This document shows, one piece after another, positions 10,101 through 17,204 of a stretch of DNA of 53,504 bases. Source of the DNA: an uncultured Clostridia bacterium (GTDB lineage: Bacteria > Bacillota > Clostridia > Christensenellales > Borkfalkiaceae); the NCBI GenBank assembly GCA_947624225.1, contig CANQJF010000010.1, positions 1-53,504 on the forward strand, read 5' to 3'. The position numbers and the translations under genes were made by a program. The notes below the pieces were generated by a model. It saw only the letters and a program-made list of their open reading frames with translations. It had not been told where the DNA came from and did not search any database. How positions within the stretch are numbered: position 1 is the stretch's first letter; each line of letters opens with the position of its first letter.

Positions 10101-10406
10101 CGTGTCTTTTTCCACCTCAAAGGTGTAGGTGCCGGCTTCGGTGAGCGTGACAGCCGCCGCATTCACCGTGACGGCATCGATCTCGAAGCCCTCCTTGGCC
10201 GTGACCGTGGCCGTGACCTCTTCGCCGGCTTCATAGCCCTCCGCGTCCTTGGGGGCCGTGAGCGTGATGCTGCCCTTTGTATTGTCGAATTCCGTAGTGA
10301 CCTTGTAGAGCGTCTTGCCGTTATTGCAGGCGGCCACAAGGAGCACGGAACAGACGAGAACAAGCGAGCCCAAAAGCGCGACCAACATGTTCCTGATCTT
10401 TTTCAT
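7104..10406 (-). CDS. Repeat-rich surface lipoprotein (1100 aa)
   Basis: An exported lipoprotein: the signal peptide ends in LLVAACNNG. The start is set at the ATG preceded by AAAGGAG. Residues about 25-105 look like a divergent InlB/bacterial beta-repeat (GYEAGEEVTATVTAKEGF, then an ATFKD end). The rest is a string of about eight beta units of 90-140 residues, each opening with a G-x-W or G-x-Y signature (FVGEWELL, YAGSYECT, KGEWKKF, YQGSWIAY, YDGEYTNE, IAGTWRAV, FAGTWTQI) and continuing with L-x-I-x-A-D-G. Two units open with TTWTSED instead. I recognise no catalytic residues. The pattern resembles lipocalin-like or glycan-binding beta modules, but that is inference. It has a strong promoter (10500-10529), two downstream hairpins, and shares its architecture with the giant lipoprotein next to it. 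Confidence 0.85.
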   Translation of the reverse strand: MKKIRNMLVALLGSLVLVCSVLLVAACNNGKTLYKVTTEFDNTKGSITLTAPKDAEGYEAGEEVTATVTAKEGFEIDAVTVNAAAVTLTEAGTYTFEVEKDTTVKATFKDSQPQPEPLFGAEFVGEWELLGEGEGAITIAAESFTYDGKSYTVTKSGGADFSVSYTFEMDETTYFMLIGGDGCLLQIANFDEEGNELEHLLFKKAGQDLPDVKIPAYAGSYECTDMDSAPALAIAADGTLSIAEEAARILKNDENAGIIYLIWQDTYCTITAEENGSLTLEMAGITCVYTPAAGSQTVTFTEAQKGEWKKFNATTPTAGSATITVNEATVTMDGTESGAVTYSDEYDEENTYYTFKCGTYSYTIFFLGEDTLVLRSGSNFAFYNETGTAPALLFPQDCRGKSWASDGSSFGDIVVDADGHAKLGTNEMTVIAIETEELGGGELASHSSTTVHALCNGNFWRLTIGQRQQIFMENMGDSGVYMTYTVFEAGAILPADVADYQGSWIAYSAESDGTEEAAVVIDAQGKFSYQGTEYDVLAADGGGYTFDVDGTEYTLGLTYLVGEKYYLLFVYYEEEVDYGIYEYFIQKNQAPINAGGIPSTYDGEYTNEDMQMTLTIANGGMKITTAMSLLPEEFAVAGVEANSDGGHIAVAYSFSLGYCDVMFAENTVTIMSAVMQGMMGSAELIFTNGSSQGGGQTQEAKLPGWIAGTWRAVTDESAELLLKANESTFTLDLSAFSMGSMQCTVTELTESGFIFSAGSEMTGLTAEVLELSSAKEILVVNVQYMVFVYFLDTRTEGDEESEAWTELSIVGSNCDTTWTSEDGSETIIIDADGKMSWKDRGGPAPLKIFAKTDEGTFSIETKVAYAIMEGAYETTCYKFTFEADTITSEVYGLIFDDGSFTTTIFTKGNGQSGKPLTDKFAGTWTQINCMEGVEDVLTIAAGDTTVTIALAAMDITCTVTAVTDVGFTLSYDGMDISVTLIDDAGNFLLVDLDGTSNIYTSNTAYNGSLAPSEFQSTTWTSEDAGTLTIDALGNITWNKSAEEQGSLKIFCQGSDGSFYALFGSANECYVIIFDEDISIVTIDFDFQEGVGAFYSFTKQA

Positions 10407-10499
10407 GGTTCCATCTCCTTTCATGAATTTGCGTGCCGTGATTTCATGTCCGCGTCATGTTTCGGAAGAAATATACGGTTTTGCAAGGTTTATACAATC

Positions 10500-10529
10500 A
10501 TAATACAAAATATTTTTTACTTCTGTCAA
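10500..10529 (-). promoter_or_regulatory. Strong promoter of the 1100-aa lipoprotein gene
   Basis: Minus strand TTGACA, an 18-base AT-rich spacer, then TATTAT, about 90 bases before the ATG. Confidence 0.75.
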
Positions 10530-10744
10530 GCAAAAACTCATCATTATTTTTAAGTTTTACGCGCAATATCCATTATTATTTTTAATACCCGTCATAAGAA
10601 AAGCAAATGGCATGCGTATATTATGCAAATATGCAGGAAAAATACCTCGCCGCGGAAGTTGCGCTTGCGGGTTTTGCGCGGGCGGGTTTTGTTCGACTGA
10701 GTTTTTGGGTTTTGCGCGGGCGGCGGGTTTTTGCGGGCAAACCC
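10530..10744. other. Non-coding interval between divergent genes
   Basis: The left half is AT-rich. The right half repeats the G/T-rich string GGGTTTTGCGCGGGCGG twice (about 10671 and 10708). No gene or convincing RNA was seen. Confidence 0.4.
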
Positions 10745-10773
10745 TTGCTTTTTTGCAAAAAACGGTGTACGAT
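10745..10773 (+). promoter_or_regulatory. Promoter predicting a leaderless mRNA
   Basis: TTGCTT, 17 bases, TACGAT, then exactly six bases (ATAGGC) to the ATG at 10780. No Shine-Dalgarno site is present, so transcription probably starts at the initiation codon. Confidence 0.55.
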
Positions 10774-10779
10774 ATAGGC

Positions 10780-11289
10780 ATGAGCATTCACAAGAAAATC
10801 ATGTATGTCGTGCTCGGATTGCTCGCGGCCGCGGTGATGGCCACGCTCACCGCGTGGAGCTTTGTGCGCGACGACGCCATCCTCATTGCCGCGGGGAGCC
10901 TTGCGGGCGTGTTCATGGCTTATTTTCTCACCCTCATTTTCTTGAATCAAAAGACGGGATGGTCGGATGAAAAGACGCCGCACTTCCGTGCCCTCTCGGG
11001 CGAGCGCCTCCTCCTCGTCGTCTATCCCCACAGGCGGGGGATGGCCGCAGACATCTATCTCCCCGAGAATGCCGAAAAGACGGTACAGGCAATTGCACGC
11101 ATCTCCGAAAACGGAGGCTCCGACGCAGACATGGGTGCCGTCTCGGAGGTGTACGTGGGTTCCGCGGTCATTCGGAAAAAGGAGATCGAGCGCCTTTCGG
11201 GCAAGCTCATCGCCGTGGACAAAGAGGCACAAGGCATGGCCGCATTGGAGCTTTTGCGTGGCAAAAAAAATACCATTCTTCCCTACTGA
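10780..11289 (+). CDS. Two-helix membrane protein of unknown function
   Basis: A 169-aa protein with two predicted membrane helices at about residues 8-29 and 33-54, then a soluble, probably cytoplasmic domain of about 110 residues. I do not recognise the family. The start is taken at the ATG six bases after a -10 box rather than at any earlier in-frame codon, since the upstream sequence is low-complexity and lacks a ribosome-binding site. It ends seven bases before yggS, so the two are very likely co-transcribed and translationally coupled. In other Bacillota yggS commonly neighbours envelope and division genes, which is weak support for an envelope role. Confidence 0.7.
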   Translation: MSIHKKIMYVVLGLLAAAVMATLTAWSFVRDDAILIAAGSLAGVFMAYFLTLIFLNQKTGWSDEKTPHFRALSGERLLLVVYPHRRGMAADIYLPENAEKTVQAIARISENGGSDADMGAVSEVYVGSAVIRKKEIERLSGKLIAVDKEAQGMAALELLRGKKNTILPY

Positions 11290-11296
11290 GACAACT

Positions 11297-11956
11297 ATGA
11301 ACATCCAAGAAAACACAAAAAAACTTTTGGCAGAGCTGGAAGCGGGCAACGGCTTGGGCGAACGGGTGACGCTCGTCGCCGCGACCAAGACGCGCACGGC
11401 CGAGGAGATTTGCAGCGCCGTGGCGGCGGGCATTACGGACATCGGGGAAAACCGCGTGCAGGAATTCCGCGAGAAACACGGCCGTGTGGGCGGCGCACGC
11501 GAGCACTTTATCGGGCATTTGCAGACCAATAAAGTCAAATACATCATCGGGTGCGAACTCATCCACTCCCTCGACCGCGACGAGCTGGCCGAGGAGATCG
11601 CGCGACAGGCGCAAAAAAAGCACGCCGTGCAGGACGTGCTCATCCAGATCAACATCGGGAACGAGGAGACGAAGGGCGGCTATCCGCTCGAAGAGGGGCT
11701 CGACGCCTATGCGCGCGCCAAGGCCTATCCCGCGCTCCGCGTGCGGGGCTTCATGGCCATGCTCCCCTTTACCGATGACGAAGCCCTCCTCCGCTCCCTC
11801 GCGCGGGAGATGCGCGCCCTCTTCGACGAGGCAAAGAAGAGCGACGCCGCCATTGCCCACCTCTCCATGGGCATGAGCGCGGATTGGCGGCTGTGTTTGG
11901 AGCAAGGCGCCAACATGATCCGCCTCGGAACGGCAATTTTCGGGGAGCGCCGCTGA
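11297..11956 (+). CDS. yggS: YggS/PLPBP-type pyridoxal-phosphate homeostasis protein
   Basis: A 219-aa single-domain PLP-binding protein of the YggS/PROSC family, cytoplasmic, which buffers pyridoxal phosphate and affects amino-acid metabolism without a defined reaction. The PLP lysine lies in LVAATKTRT near residue 30. Other family marks are GENRVQE, HFIGHLQTNK, the INIGNEETKGG strand, LSMGMSADW and IRLGTAIFG at the end. The length is typical. The ATG lies seven bases after the preceding stop with no clear ribosome-binding site, so coupling to the upstream membrane-protein gene is likely. Confidence 0.95.
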   Translation: MNIQENTKKLLAELEAGNGLGERVTLVAATKTRTAEEICSAVAAGITDIGENRVQEFREKHGRVGGAREHFIGHLQTNKVKYIIGCELIHSLDRDELAEEIARQAQKKHAVQDVLIQINIGNEETKGGYPLEEGLDAYARAKAYPALRVRGFMAMLPFTDDEALLRSLAREMRALFDEAKKSDAAIAHLSMGMSADWRLCLEQGANMIRLGTAIFGERR

Positions 11957-12008
11957 ATTGCCCGCCGTTTTGCGCGTACAAATTTGAAAATGAGGCCATA
12001 CTGAGGAT

Positions 12009-12842
12009 ATGCCTTCGAGTATTACCCATGAATTGATCGCCCGCGAAGCGCTCGACCTGCTCCGCTGCAATGCGCGCGACATCATCGAACGCGCCCCCGA
12101 TTATTACTACCTCGGCGCACAGGGGCCCGACCTCCTCTTCTTCTACCGTCCCCTTGCGGGCAACAATCCCGGAAGATCTCTGCACCGGACGCGGGTGTAT
12201 GGGTGGTTCAGCGCCCTTTTGAAAGCCCTGCCCGGCTACACGGGCGAGGAGTTCGAGGCCTGCCTCGCCTATGCCCTCGGCTTTTGCTCGCACCTCGCCG
12301 CGGACATCGTCTTTCATCCCTTTGTCTACCGCTATTTGGCCGAGACGGACGCCCCGCCGCGCACCCATCAGCTCATCGAAAACGATTGGGACGTCTACTT
12401 CCTCTCCGCGCTCCGGGGAGAACGCGTGGAGAACTACCGCTTTCCTTTCCGCCTGAGCGAGATCGCGGAGAAAGGCGTGCTGTGCCGCTATCTTACGGAG
12501 GCCGCCCATCTCTTCGGGTGGGAGTTCTCCGCGGGAGCATTGAAGCGCATGCTGCACGGCTTCGAGGGGTATCTTCGGCACTTCCACCGCGCGCACGGGC
12601 GCATTTTAAGGCCCTTCCTGCCCGAATTCTATCCGCGCGAGTTGCCCGATCCCGCCTACTTGCGGGGGAGCGCTTTCGAGCGGCGCACGGGAATGAAAGC
12701 AAAGGATGCCGACGGGCTCTTCCGCCTCGCGGCCGAGGAGAGCGCGCAGCGCATCTGTGCCTTTTTGGAGGCCTTTAACGCGGACATGCCCCTGCCCGAT
12801 TCGCTCTTCTCCTTTCATATGCTGACGGGAGAACATATTTAG
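12009..12842 (+). CDS. Zinc-dependent phospholipase C family protein
   Basis: A 277-aa protein of the zinc-dependent phospholipase C fold (Zn_dep_PLPC). Likely metal ligands are the His of SSITHE near residue 7, the Asp of LGAQGPDLLFF near residue 40, His59 region (SLHRTRV) and the H-x3-D of HLAADIVFHPF near residue 97. A later DWDVYF segment also fits the family. There is no signal peptide, so it is probably intracellular, unlike secreted clostridial toxins; a housekeeping lipid or phosphoester hydrolase is more likely. The ATG is six bases after a CATACT box and has only GAGG two bases away, so initiation may be leaderless, but the -35 element is poor. A strong bidirectional terminator follows. 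Confidence 0.85.
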   Translation: MPSSITHELIAREALDLLRCNARDIIERAPDYYYLGAQGPDLLFFYRPLAGNNPGRSLHRTRVYGWFSALLKALPGYTGEEFEACLAYALGFCSHLAADIVFHPFVYRYLAETDAPPRTHQLIENDWDVYFLSALRGERVENYRFPFRLSEIAEKGVLCRYLTEAAHLFGWEFSAGALKRMLHGFEGYLRHFHRAHGRILRPFLPEFYPRELPDPAYLRGSAFERRTGMKAKDADGLFRLAAEESAQRICAFLEAFNADMPLPDSLFSFHMLTGEHI

Positions 12843-12856
12843 TCCGGCAAATCACG

Positions 12857-12902
12857 GGGCCGCCCCGCCGCAAAAATTTTGCGGCGGGGCGGCCCTTTTT
12901 TC
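12857..12902. terminator. Bidirectional terminator between convergent genes
   Basis: A perfect stem (GGGCCGCCCCGCCGC paired with its complement) with an A/T-rich loop is followed by seven T on the plus strand. It serves the phospholipase-like gene and, with A-run/T-run symmetry, perhaps queH. Confidence 0.9.
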
Positions 12903-12919
12903 ACGCTTTGAAAACGCTT

Positions 12920-13507
12920 TTAACGCTTACTGAATTTGCATCCGCAGTAGTTCTGCCGGTAGAGCCCGAATTCCCGCGAAAGCTGCACGGAGCGGAGATA
13001 CCCGCCCCGCTTTTTAAAATCCGAGGGGAGGTAGCGCACGCCGAATTCCTCCGCCGCCGCAAAGCCGATCTCGTTGATGCGCGCCGCATCTTTGAGGGGA
13101 GACACGGTGAGCGTGGTCGCGAAGAAGTCGTATCCCCCGCGCTTGGCCTCCTCCGCCGTCCGCCTGAGCCTCAGCGCAAAGCATTTGGTGCACCGCCCGC
13201 CGCCCTCCGGCGCATCCTCCCACCCCGCGACCGCGGCGAGATATTCCTCCGGCGCATAGTCACAGTCCAAGAGGTCGGCAAACCCCGTCTCGGCGAGGAA
13301 GCGCACCTCCTCCGCCTTGCGCCTGAGGTATTCCTCCTCGGTGTCGAGGTTGGGATTATAGAAGAATACGGTGGTTTTCATCGCCGCGGCGACCTGTTCG
13401 AGGCAATAGGAGGAACAGGGCGCACAGCAACTGTGCAACAGCAGACGCTCCCCGCCGTGTTCGCGGAGCACCGCAAGCATCTGTGCATCGTAATTGATCT
13501 GTTTCAT
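12920..13507 (-). CDS. queH: Epoxyqueuosine reductase QueH
   Basis: A 195-aa protein of the QueH (DUF208) family, which reduces epoxyqueuosine in tRNA to queuosine, the last step of queuosine modification. The cysteines expected for the iron-sulfur and metal sites are present: LLLHSCCAPCSSY near residue 25, RCTKCFALRL near residue 105, and YCGCKFS at the C-terminus. The start is the ATG at 13507, six bases after a TACAAT box. An earlier in-frame codon would place the start inside that promoter. The gene follows the phosphatase gene on the same strand by 37 bases but has its own promoter there. Confidence 0.95.
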   Translation of the reverse strand: MKQINYDAQMLAVLREHGGERLLLHSCCAPCSSYCLEQVAAAMKTTVFFYNPNLDTEEEYLRRKAEEVRFLAETGFADLLDCDYAPEEYLAAVAGWEDAPEGGGRCTKCFALRLRRTAEEAKRGGYDFFATTLTVSPLKDAARINEIGFAAAEEFGVRYLPSDFKKRGGYLRSVQLSREFGLYRQNYCGCKFSKR

Positions 13508-13513
13508 GCCGTG

Positions 13514-13542
13514 ATTGTAGCACAAACGGCGCGCAAAGTCAA
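13514..13542 (-). promoter_or_regulatory. Leaderless-type promoter of queH
   Basis: Minus strand TTGACT, 17 bases, TACAAT, six bases (CACGGC), ATG. There is no Shine-Dalgarno site. The predicted first transcribed base is at or next to the A of the start codon. Confidence 0.75.
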
Positions 13543-13543
13543 A

Positions 13544-14749
13544 TCATTTGCCCGTGAAGATGTCGACGATCTGATCCAGCTGGGCGTCGGTGACGCCGAT
13601 GGAGTTGAGCGCGGCCCGCGTCTTGTCCGCGAGTGTCTCGCCCTCGAATTTCTTGACGGTCCATGCGATCCCCTGCCCCGCCTTGGTGAGCCCCGAGAGC
13701 TCCCGCGCGCCCTTGATGTAGGCAAAATTGGAGAAGAGGTAGTCGCGGATGAGGTCGTCGTCGGACACGCCGAGCAGTGCGTTGAGAAGATAGGCGATGG
13801 CGCCCGTGCGGTCGGTGCCGATGCTGCAATGGAAGATGAGGGGATAGCTCGCTTCATCCGCAAGGATGGTGAATACCTCCCTGATCCGACTATGGTTGAG
13901 GTCGAAGATGTTGCCGTCCCAATTCATGCCAATGTGATGATAGGTAACGCTCTCCCCGAGCATGCTCCTGTCGAGATTGCCATACTCGCTCGGGTCGTTT
14001 TCGCCGCCGCGGAGGTCGAGCTCGGTCTTGACGCCCAAGAAGTTCAGCATGGTGTCCTTGCCCGCCTCGGTGATGGTGGTCTCCCCCCAGTAGTCTGTAT
14101 TGAGGCGGCCGCAACGGTAGATGAGGCCCTGCTTGATCCGCGTCCCGCCGGCCGTTTTCCAACCGCCCATGTCGCGGACGTTGGCAACGCCGTCCACAAA
14201 CAGATTGCGCGGGCCCTGCCCCTCCGTCGTGAAGCTCGCCGCGCCGCTCACGGCCTCGCCGGTGCCCACCGTCCAATAGTATGTCGTCCCCACTTTGAGG
14301 TTGTAGACGGAATAGGAAGTTTCCTCCGTCTCGAACTCCCACGAGCATACCATGTCCGCAAACTCGCTCACGGAAAGCATGTATCGGGTGCCCTCGGGGG
14401 CCCCCTCCGCCGTCCACGAGAACTCGACGGGAACGGGGTGGCTGAGCTCCCTGAATGCGAGCCCCGCCTCCGGGTCTGCATTGATGCCGTCGGCATATTT
14501 TTCGATGGCCGCGGGCCCCTTGCTTTTGAGATAGCTCCTCTGCAAGTCGGTGTGGATGGCGACCGAAGTGCCGAGATCGGGCAGCGTGAAAGCAATGCTC
14601 CCCACCGTGCCCGTGTAGCCGCTGCTCACTGCCAGCGGTTCCTCCCCCGCGGGCGGTTCCTCGCGGTCCTGCACGTCGGGCGCGCACGCCGCGAACATGG
14701 CAAGGCACAGAGCGAGCGACAAAGCCCCGATGAAACGCATCTTCTTCAT
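13544..14749 (-). CDS. Lipoprotein tyrosine phosphatase
   Basis: A 401-aa exported lipoprotein with a signal peptide ending in MFAACAP and a start set by AAAGGAG. Residues about 110-230 form a beta-rich, fibronectin-like module (SWTAEGAPEGTRY, YNLKVGTTYYWTV). The C-terminal 190 residues are a protein-tyrosine phosphatase of the bacterial IphP/Y_phosphatase3 type: NVRDMGGW opens the domain, LDLRGG follows, and the active-site loop is HCSIGTDRTG, with the nucleophilic Cys near residue 307 and Arg in place. It is likely to dephosphorylate proteins or phosphoinositides outside the membrane. It has its own promoter at 14778-14806. Confidence 0.9.
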   Translation of the reverse strand: MKKMRFIGALSLALCLAMFAACAPDVQDREEPPAGEEPLAVSSGYTGTVGSIAFTLPDLGTSVAIHTDLQRSYLKSKGPAAIEKYADGINADPEAGLAFRELSHPVPVEFSWTAEGAPEGTRYMLSVSEFADMVCSWEFETEETSYSVYNLKVGTTYYWTVGTGEAVSGAASFTTEGQGPRNLFVDGVANVRDMGGWKTAGGTRIKQGLIYRCGRLNTDYWGETTITEAGKDTMLNFLGVKTELDLRGGENDPSEYGNLDRSMLGESVTYHHIGMNWDGNIFDLNHSRIREVFTILADEASYPLIFHCSIGTDRTGAIAYLLNALLGVSDDDLIRDYLFSNFAYIKGARELSGLTKAGQGIAWTVKKFEGETLADKTRAALNSIGVTDAQLDQIVDIFTGK

Positions 14750-14777
14750 GTGATTCTCCTTTGGCGATCTTTTCCTC

Positions 14778-14806
14778 ATTATACAACTGGGACTGCTTTC
14801 CGTCAA
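14778..14806 (-). promoter_or_regulatory. Promoter of the tyrosine phosphatase gene
   Basis: Minus strand TTGACG, 17 bases, TATAAT, then about 28 bases to the ATG, with AAAGGAG between. Confidence 0.8.
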
Positions 14807-14992
14807 TGCTTTATGAAAAAAATTTTCGCATTTTCCCGAAATTATTTTCTCGAAACCGCCAAAATTGAAAATTTTTTTCGGGGTGAACGGAGGGCTTGCC
14901 CTCTTCAAAACGATTATTTTGAAAGAAAAACCGCATCCGCGGAGAAAGTGAAGCAAAAAACCAAAATTTGTAAAATTTTTTCGCATCCCCTC

Positions 14993-15021
14993 TTGATTTT
15001 TGCGGTGCGAGCATGTATAAT
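14993..15021 (+). promoter_or_regulatory. Promoter of the EF-G-like gene
   Basis: TTGATT, 17 bases, TATAAT; the ATG is 46 bases further on. The 170 bases between this and the divergent phosphatase promoter are AT-rich and hold no gene. Confidence 0.8.
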
Positions 15022-15067
15022 AGAAACAAGCGGGCTTTCGGGCCCATTCTATGATAAGAGGTATAAC

Positions 15068-17116
15068 ATGGGAGTTTCAGCAACGAACATCCGCAATATT
15101 GCGGTAGTCGGTCACAGCGGCGAGGGCAAAACCACCCTCTGCGAGGCTATGCTTTACAACGCCGGCGCCATCGAGCGCATGGGCAAGATCGAGAACGGGA
15201 CCACCGTCTGCGACTTCGACGAACAAGAGATCGCGAGAAAGACATCCATCTCACTCGCGTGCGCTTATCTGAATTGGAAAGACGTCAAGATCAACCTTTT
15301 GGATGTCCCCGGGTTCTACGACTTCGAGGGCGAGTTTGATTCGGCCATGCGCGCGGCGGGCGCTGCGCTCGTGGTGGCGGGTGCGGGCGGAAGCGTCACC
15401 GTCGGCGCCGAAAAGGCCATCGGTGCCTGCCTCAAAGCCAAAAAGCCCATCATCGTCTTTATCAACGGCATGGACAAGGAGAATGCCGACTATCAGGGCA
15501 CCGTGCGCGCTTTCCAGGAGAAATACAAGGGCAAGATCGCGCCCATCCAGATCCCCATCATGGAGGGGGAGAAGATGACGGGCTACATCAGCGTCATCGA
15601 CGGAACGGCCCGCAAGTTCTCCGACAAGGGCGTGCAGGAGATCCCCGTTCCCGCGGGCTATCAGGCAGAGCTCGAAGAGATGCAGGCGGTGTTGCAGGAA
15701 GCTGCCGCCGAGAACGATGAAGAACTTCTCGATAAATATTTCGAAGAGGGCTCCCTCTCCGTGGAAGATACCGTAACGGGCATCCGCAAGGGCATCATGA
15801 GCATCAGTGTCATCCCCGTGCTCGCGGGCAGCGCGTTGCAGAACAAGGGCGTCATCAACCTCATGAATTCGTTCATCGAATACCTGCCGCAAGCGGCCGA
15901 GCGCGAGGGTCTCTCCGCGACCGACCTCAAAACGGAGGAGCCCATCTCCGTCGCATGTGATGAGAACGCGCCCTTTGCCGCACAGGTCTTTAAGACTGCG
16001 GTCGACCCGTTCGTCGGCAAGATGAACTACATCCGCGTGTGCCGCGGCACGATGAAGTCGGGCGTCGACGCGTTGAATCCCAACACGAATACCACCGAGC
16101 GCATCAACTCGCTCTATCTTGTGCGCGGCAAAAAGCTCGAACCCACCACTGCACTCGGCGCGGGTGACATCGGCGTCGTGGCCAAGCTCGCGAACACGGG
16201 TACGGGCGACACGCTCTGCGATCCCAATGCGCCCGTTCAGTTCGAGCCCATCGAATTCCCCGAGCCCGTGCTCTCCATGGCCGTCTCTGCCAGCGTGCGC
16301 GGCACCGAGGACAAGGTGTTCGGCGGCCTCAACCGCCTCGCCGAGGAGGACAAGAGCTTCCAGATCCGCAAGAATCACGAGACGGGCGAGACGCTCGCTT
16401 GCGGGCAGGGCGAGATCCAGCTCGAAATCATCAAACGCAAGTTAAAGGCCAAGTTCGGCGCCGATGCCGAGTTCACCACCCCCACCGTGGCCTACCGTGA
16501 GGCCATCACGGGCAAGGCGGAGGCAGAGGGCAAGCACAAGAAGCAGACGGGCGGTGCGGGGCAGTTCGGCGTCGTCAACATCCGCTTCGAACCGGGTGCG
16601 GCAGACGGCGTGTTCGAGTTTGTCGACGCGGTCGTCGGCGGCACGGTGCCCAAGCAGTTCATCCCCGCCGTGGAGAAAGGCCTGCGCGAGGCCATTCAAA
16701 AGGGCGTGCTCGCGGGCTTCCCGATGGTCAACCTCAAAGCGACGCTGTTCGACGGAAAATATCACCCCGTCGACAGTAAGGAAGTTGCGTTTGTCTCGGC
16801 GGCCAAGCTCGCCTATGACGACGGCATCCGCCGTGCGCGGCCCGTCATCCTCGAACCCATCTGCACGATGAAGATCACGGTGCCCGAACAGTACGTCGGC
16901 GACATCATGGGCGACCTCAACAAGCGCCGCGGCCGCATCATCGGCATGGACACGGTGGAGGGCTTGCAAGTCATCACCGCCGAAGCGCCCGAGGGTGAAA
17001 TTCTGACATACGCGACGAGCTTGCGCTCCATGACACAGGGCCGCGGCCGTTTCTCACAGGAGTTTGCCCGTTACGAGCAGGCGCCCGACAGCGTGTTGCA
17101 GAGCTTAAACAAGTGA
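15068..17116 (+). CDS. EF-G-like GTPase (second, non-canonical elongation factor G)
   Basis: A 682-aa translational GTPase with the EF-G domain order. G1 is GHSGEGKTT rather than AHIDAGKTT; G3 is DVPGFYDF rather than DTPGHVDF, so the catalytic His is Phe; G4 is NGMD rather than NKMD. The C-terminal EF-G domains IV and V are present (TGGAGQFGVV, then QYVGDIMGDLNKRRGRI). These changes match the EF-G-like group exemplified by Thermus EF-G-2, whose role is not settled, so this is probably not the main translocase. The start is the ATG after AAGAGGT, just downstream of a good promoter. A strong terminator follows, so it is a single-gene unit. Confidence 0.9.
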   Translation: MGVSATNIRNIAVVGHSGEGKTTLCEAMLYNAGAIERMGKIENGTTVCDFDEQEIARKTSISLACAYLNWKDVKINLLDVPGFYDFEGEFDSAMRAAGAALVVAGAGGSVTVGAEKAIGACLKAKKPIIVFINGMDKENADYQGTVRAFQEKYKGKIAPIQIPIMEGEKMTGYISVIDGTARKFSDKGVQEIPVPAGYQAELEEMQAVLQEAAAENDEELLDKYFEEGSLSVEDTVTGIRKGIMSISVIPVLAGSALQNKGVINLMNSFIEYLPQAAEREGLSATDLKTEEPISVACDENAPFAAQVFKTAVDPFVGKMNYIRVCRGTMKSGVDALNPNTNTTERINSLYLVRGKKLEPTTALGAGDIGVVAKLANTGTGDTLCDPNAPVQFEPIEFPEPVLSMAVSASVRGTEDKVFGGLNRLAEEDKSFQIRKNHETGETLACGQGEIQLEIIKRKLKAKFGADAEFTTPTVAYREAITGKAEAEGKHKKQTGGAGQFGVVNIRFEPGAADGVFEFVDAVVGGTVPKQFIPAVEKGLREAIQKGVLAGFPMVNLKATLFDGKYHPVDSKEVAFVSAAKLAYDDGIRRARPVILEPICTMKITVPEQYVGDIMGDLNKRRGRIIGMDTVEGLQVITAEAPEGEILTYATSLRSMTQGRGRFSQEFARYEQAPDSVLQSLNK

Positions 17117-17168
17117 TCCGCGCGGCCATTTTATGATCCTGTGTCGCGCTTGATCAAATACCGTCCTT

Positions 17169-17198
17169 ACCACCCGCCCTTTCGCGGGTGGTTTTTTT
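17169..17198 (+). terminator. Terminator of the EF-G-like gene
   Basis: ACCACCCGC pairs with GCGGGTGGT around a six-base loop and is followed by seven T. Confidence 0.9.
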
Positions 17199-17204
17199 CT
17201 CGGA

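Noticed and set aside
8574..10553. Long plus-strand frame opposite the 1100-aa lipoprotein gene
   Set aside because: It has no recognisable domain and crosses the minus-strand promoter; it is a shadow of the lipoprotein gene.
11974..12008. Leaderless promoter for the zinc phospholipase-like gene
   Set aside because: CATACT is six bases before the ATG, but no acceptable -35 box lies 16-18 bases upstream, so I did not list it as a promoter.
12908..15067. The plus-strand EF-G-like frame extends open for about 700 codons upstream
   Set aside because: The extension is antisense to queH and the phosphatase gene and runs through the EF-G promoter. The EF-G core begins at the ATG at 15068.
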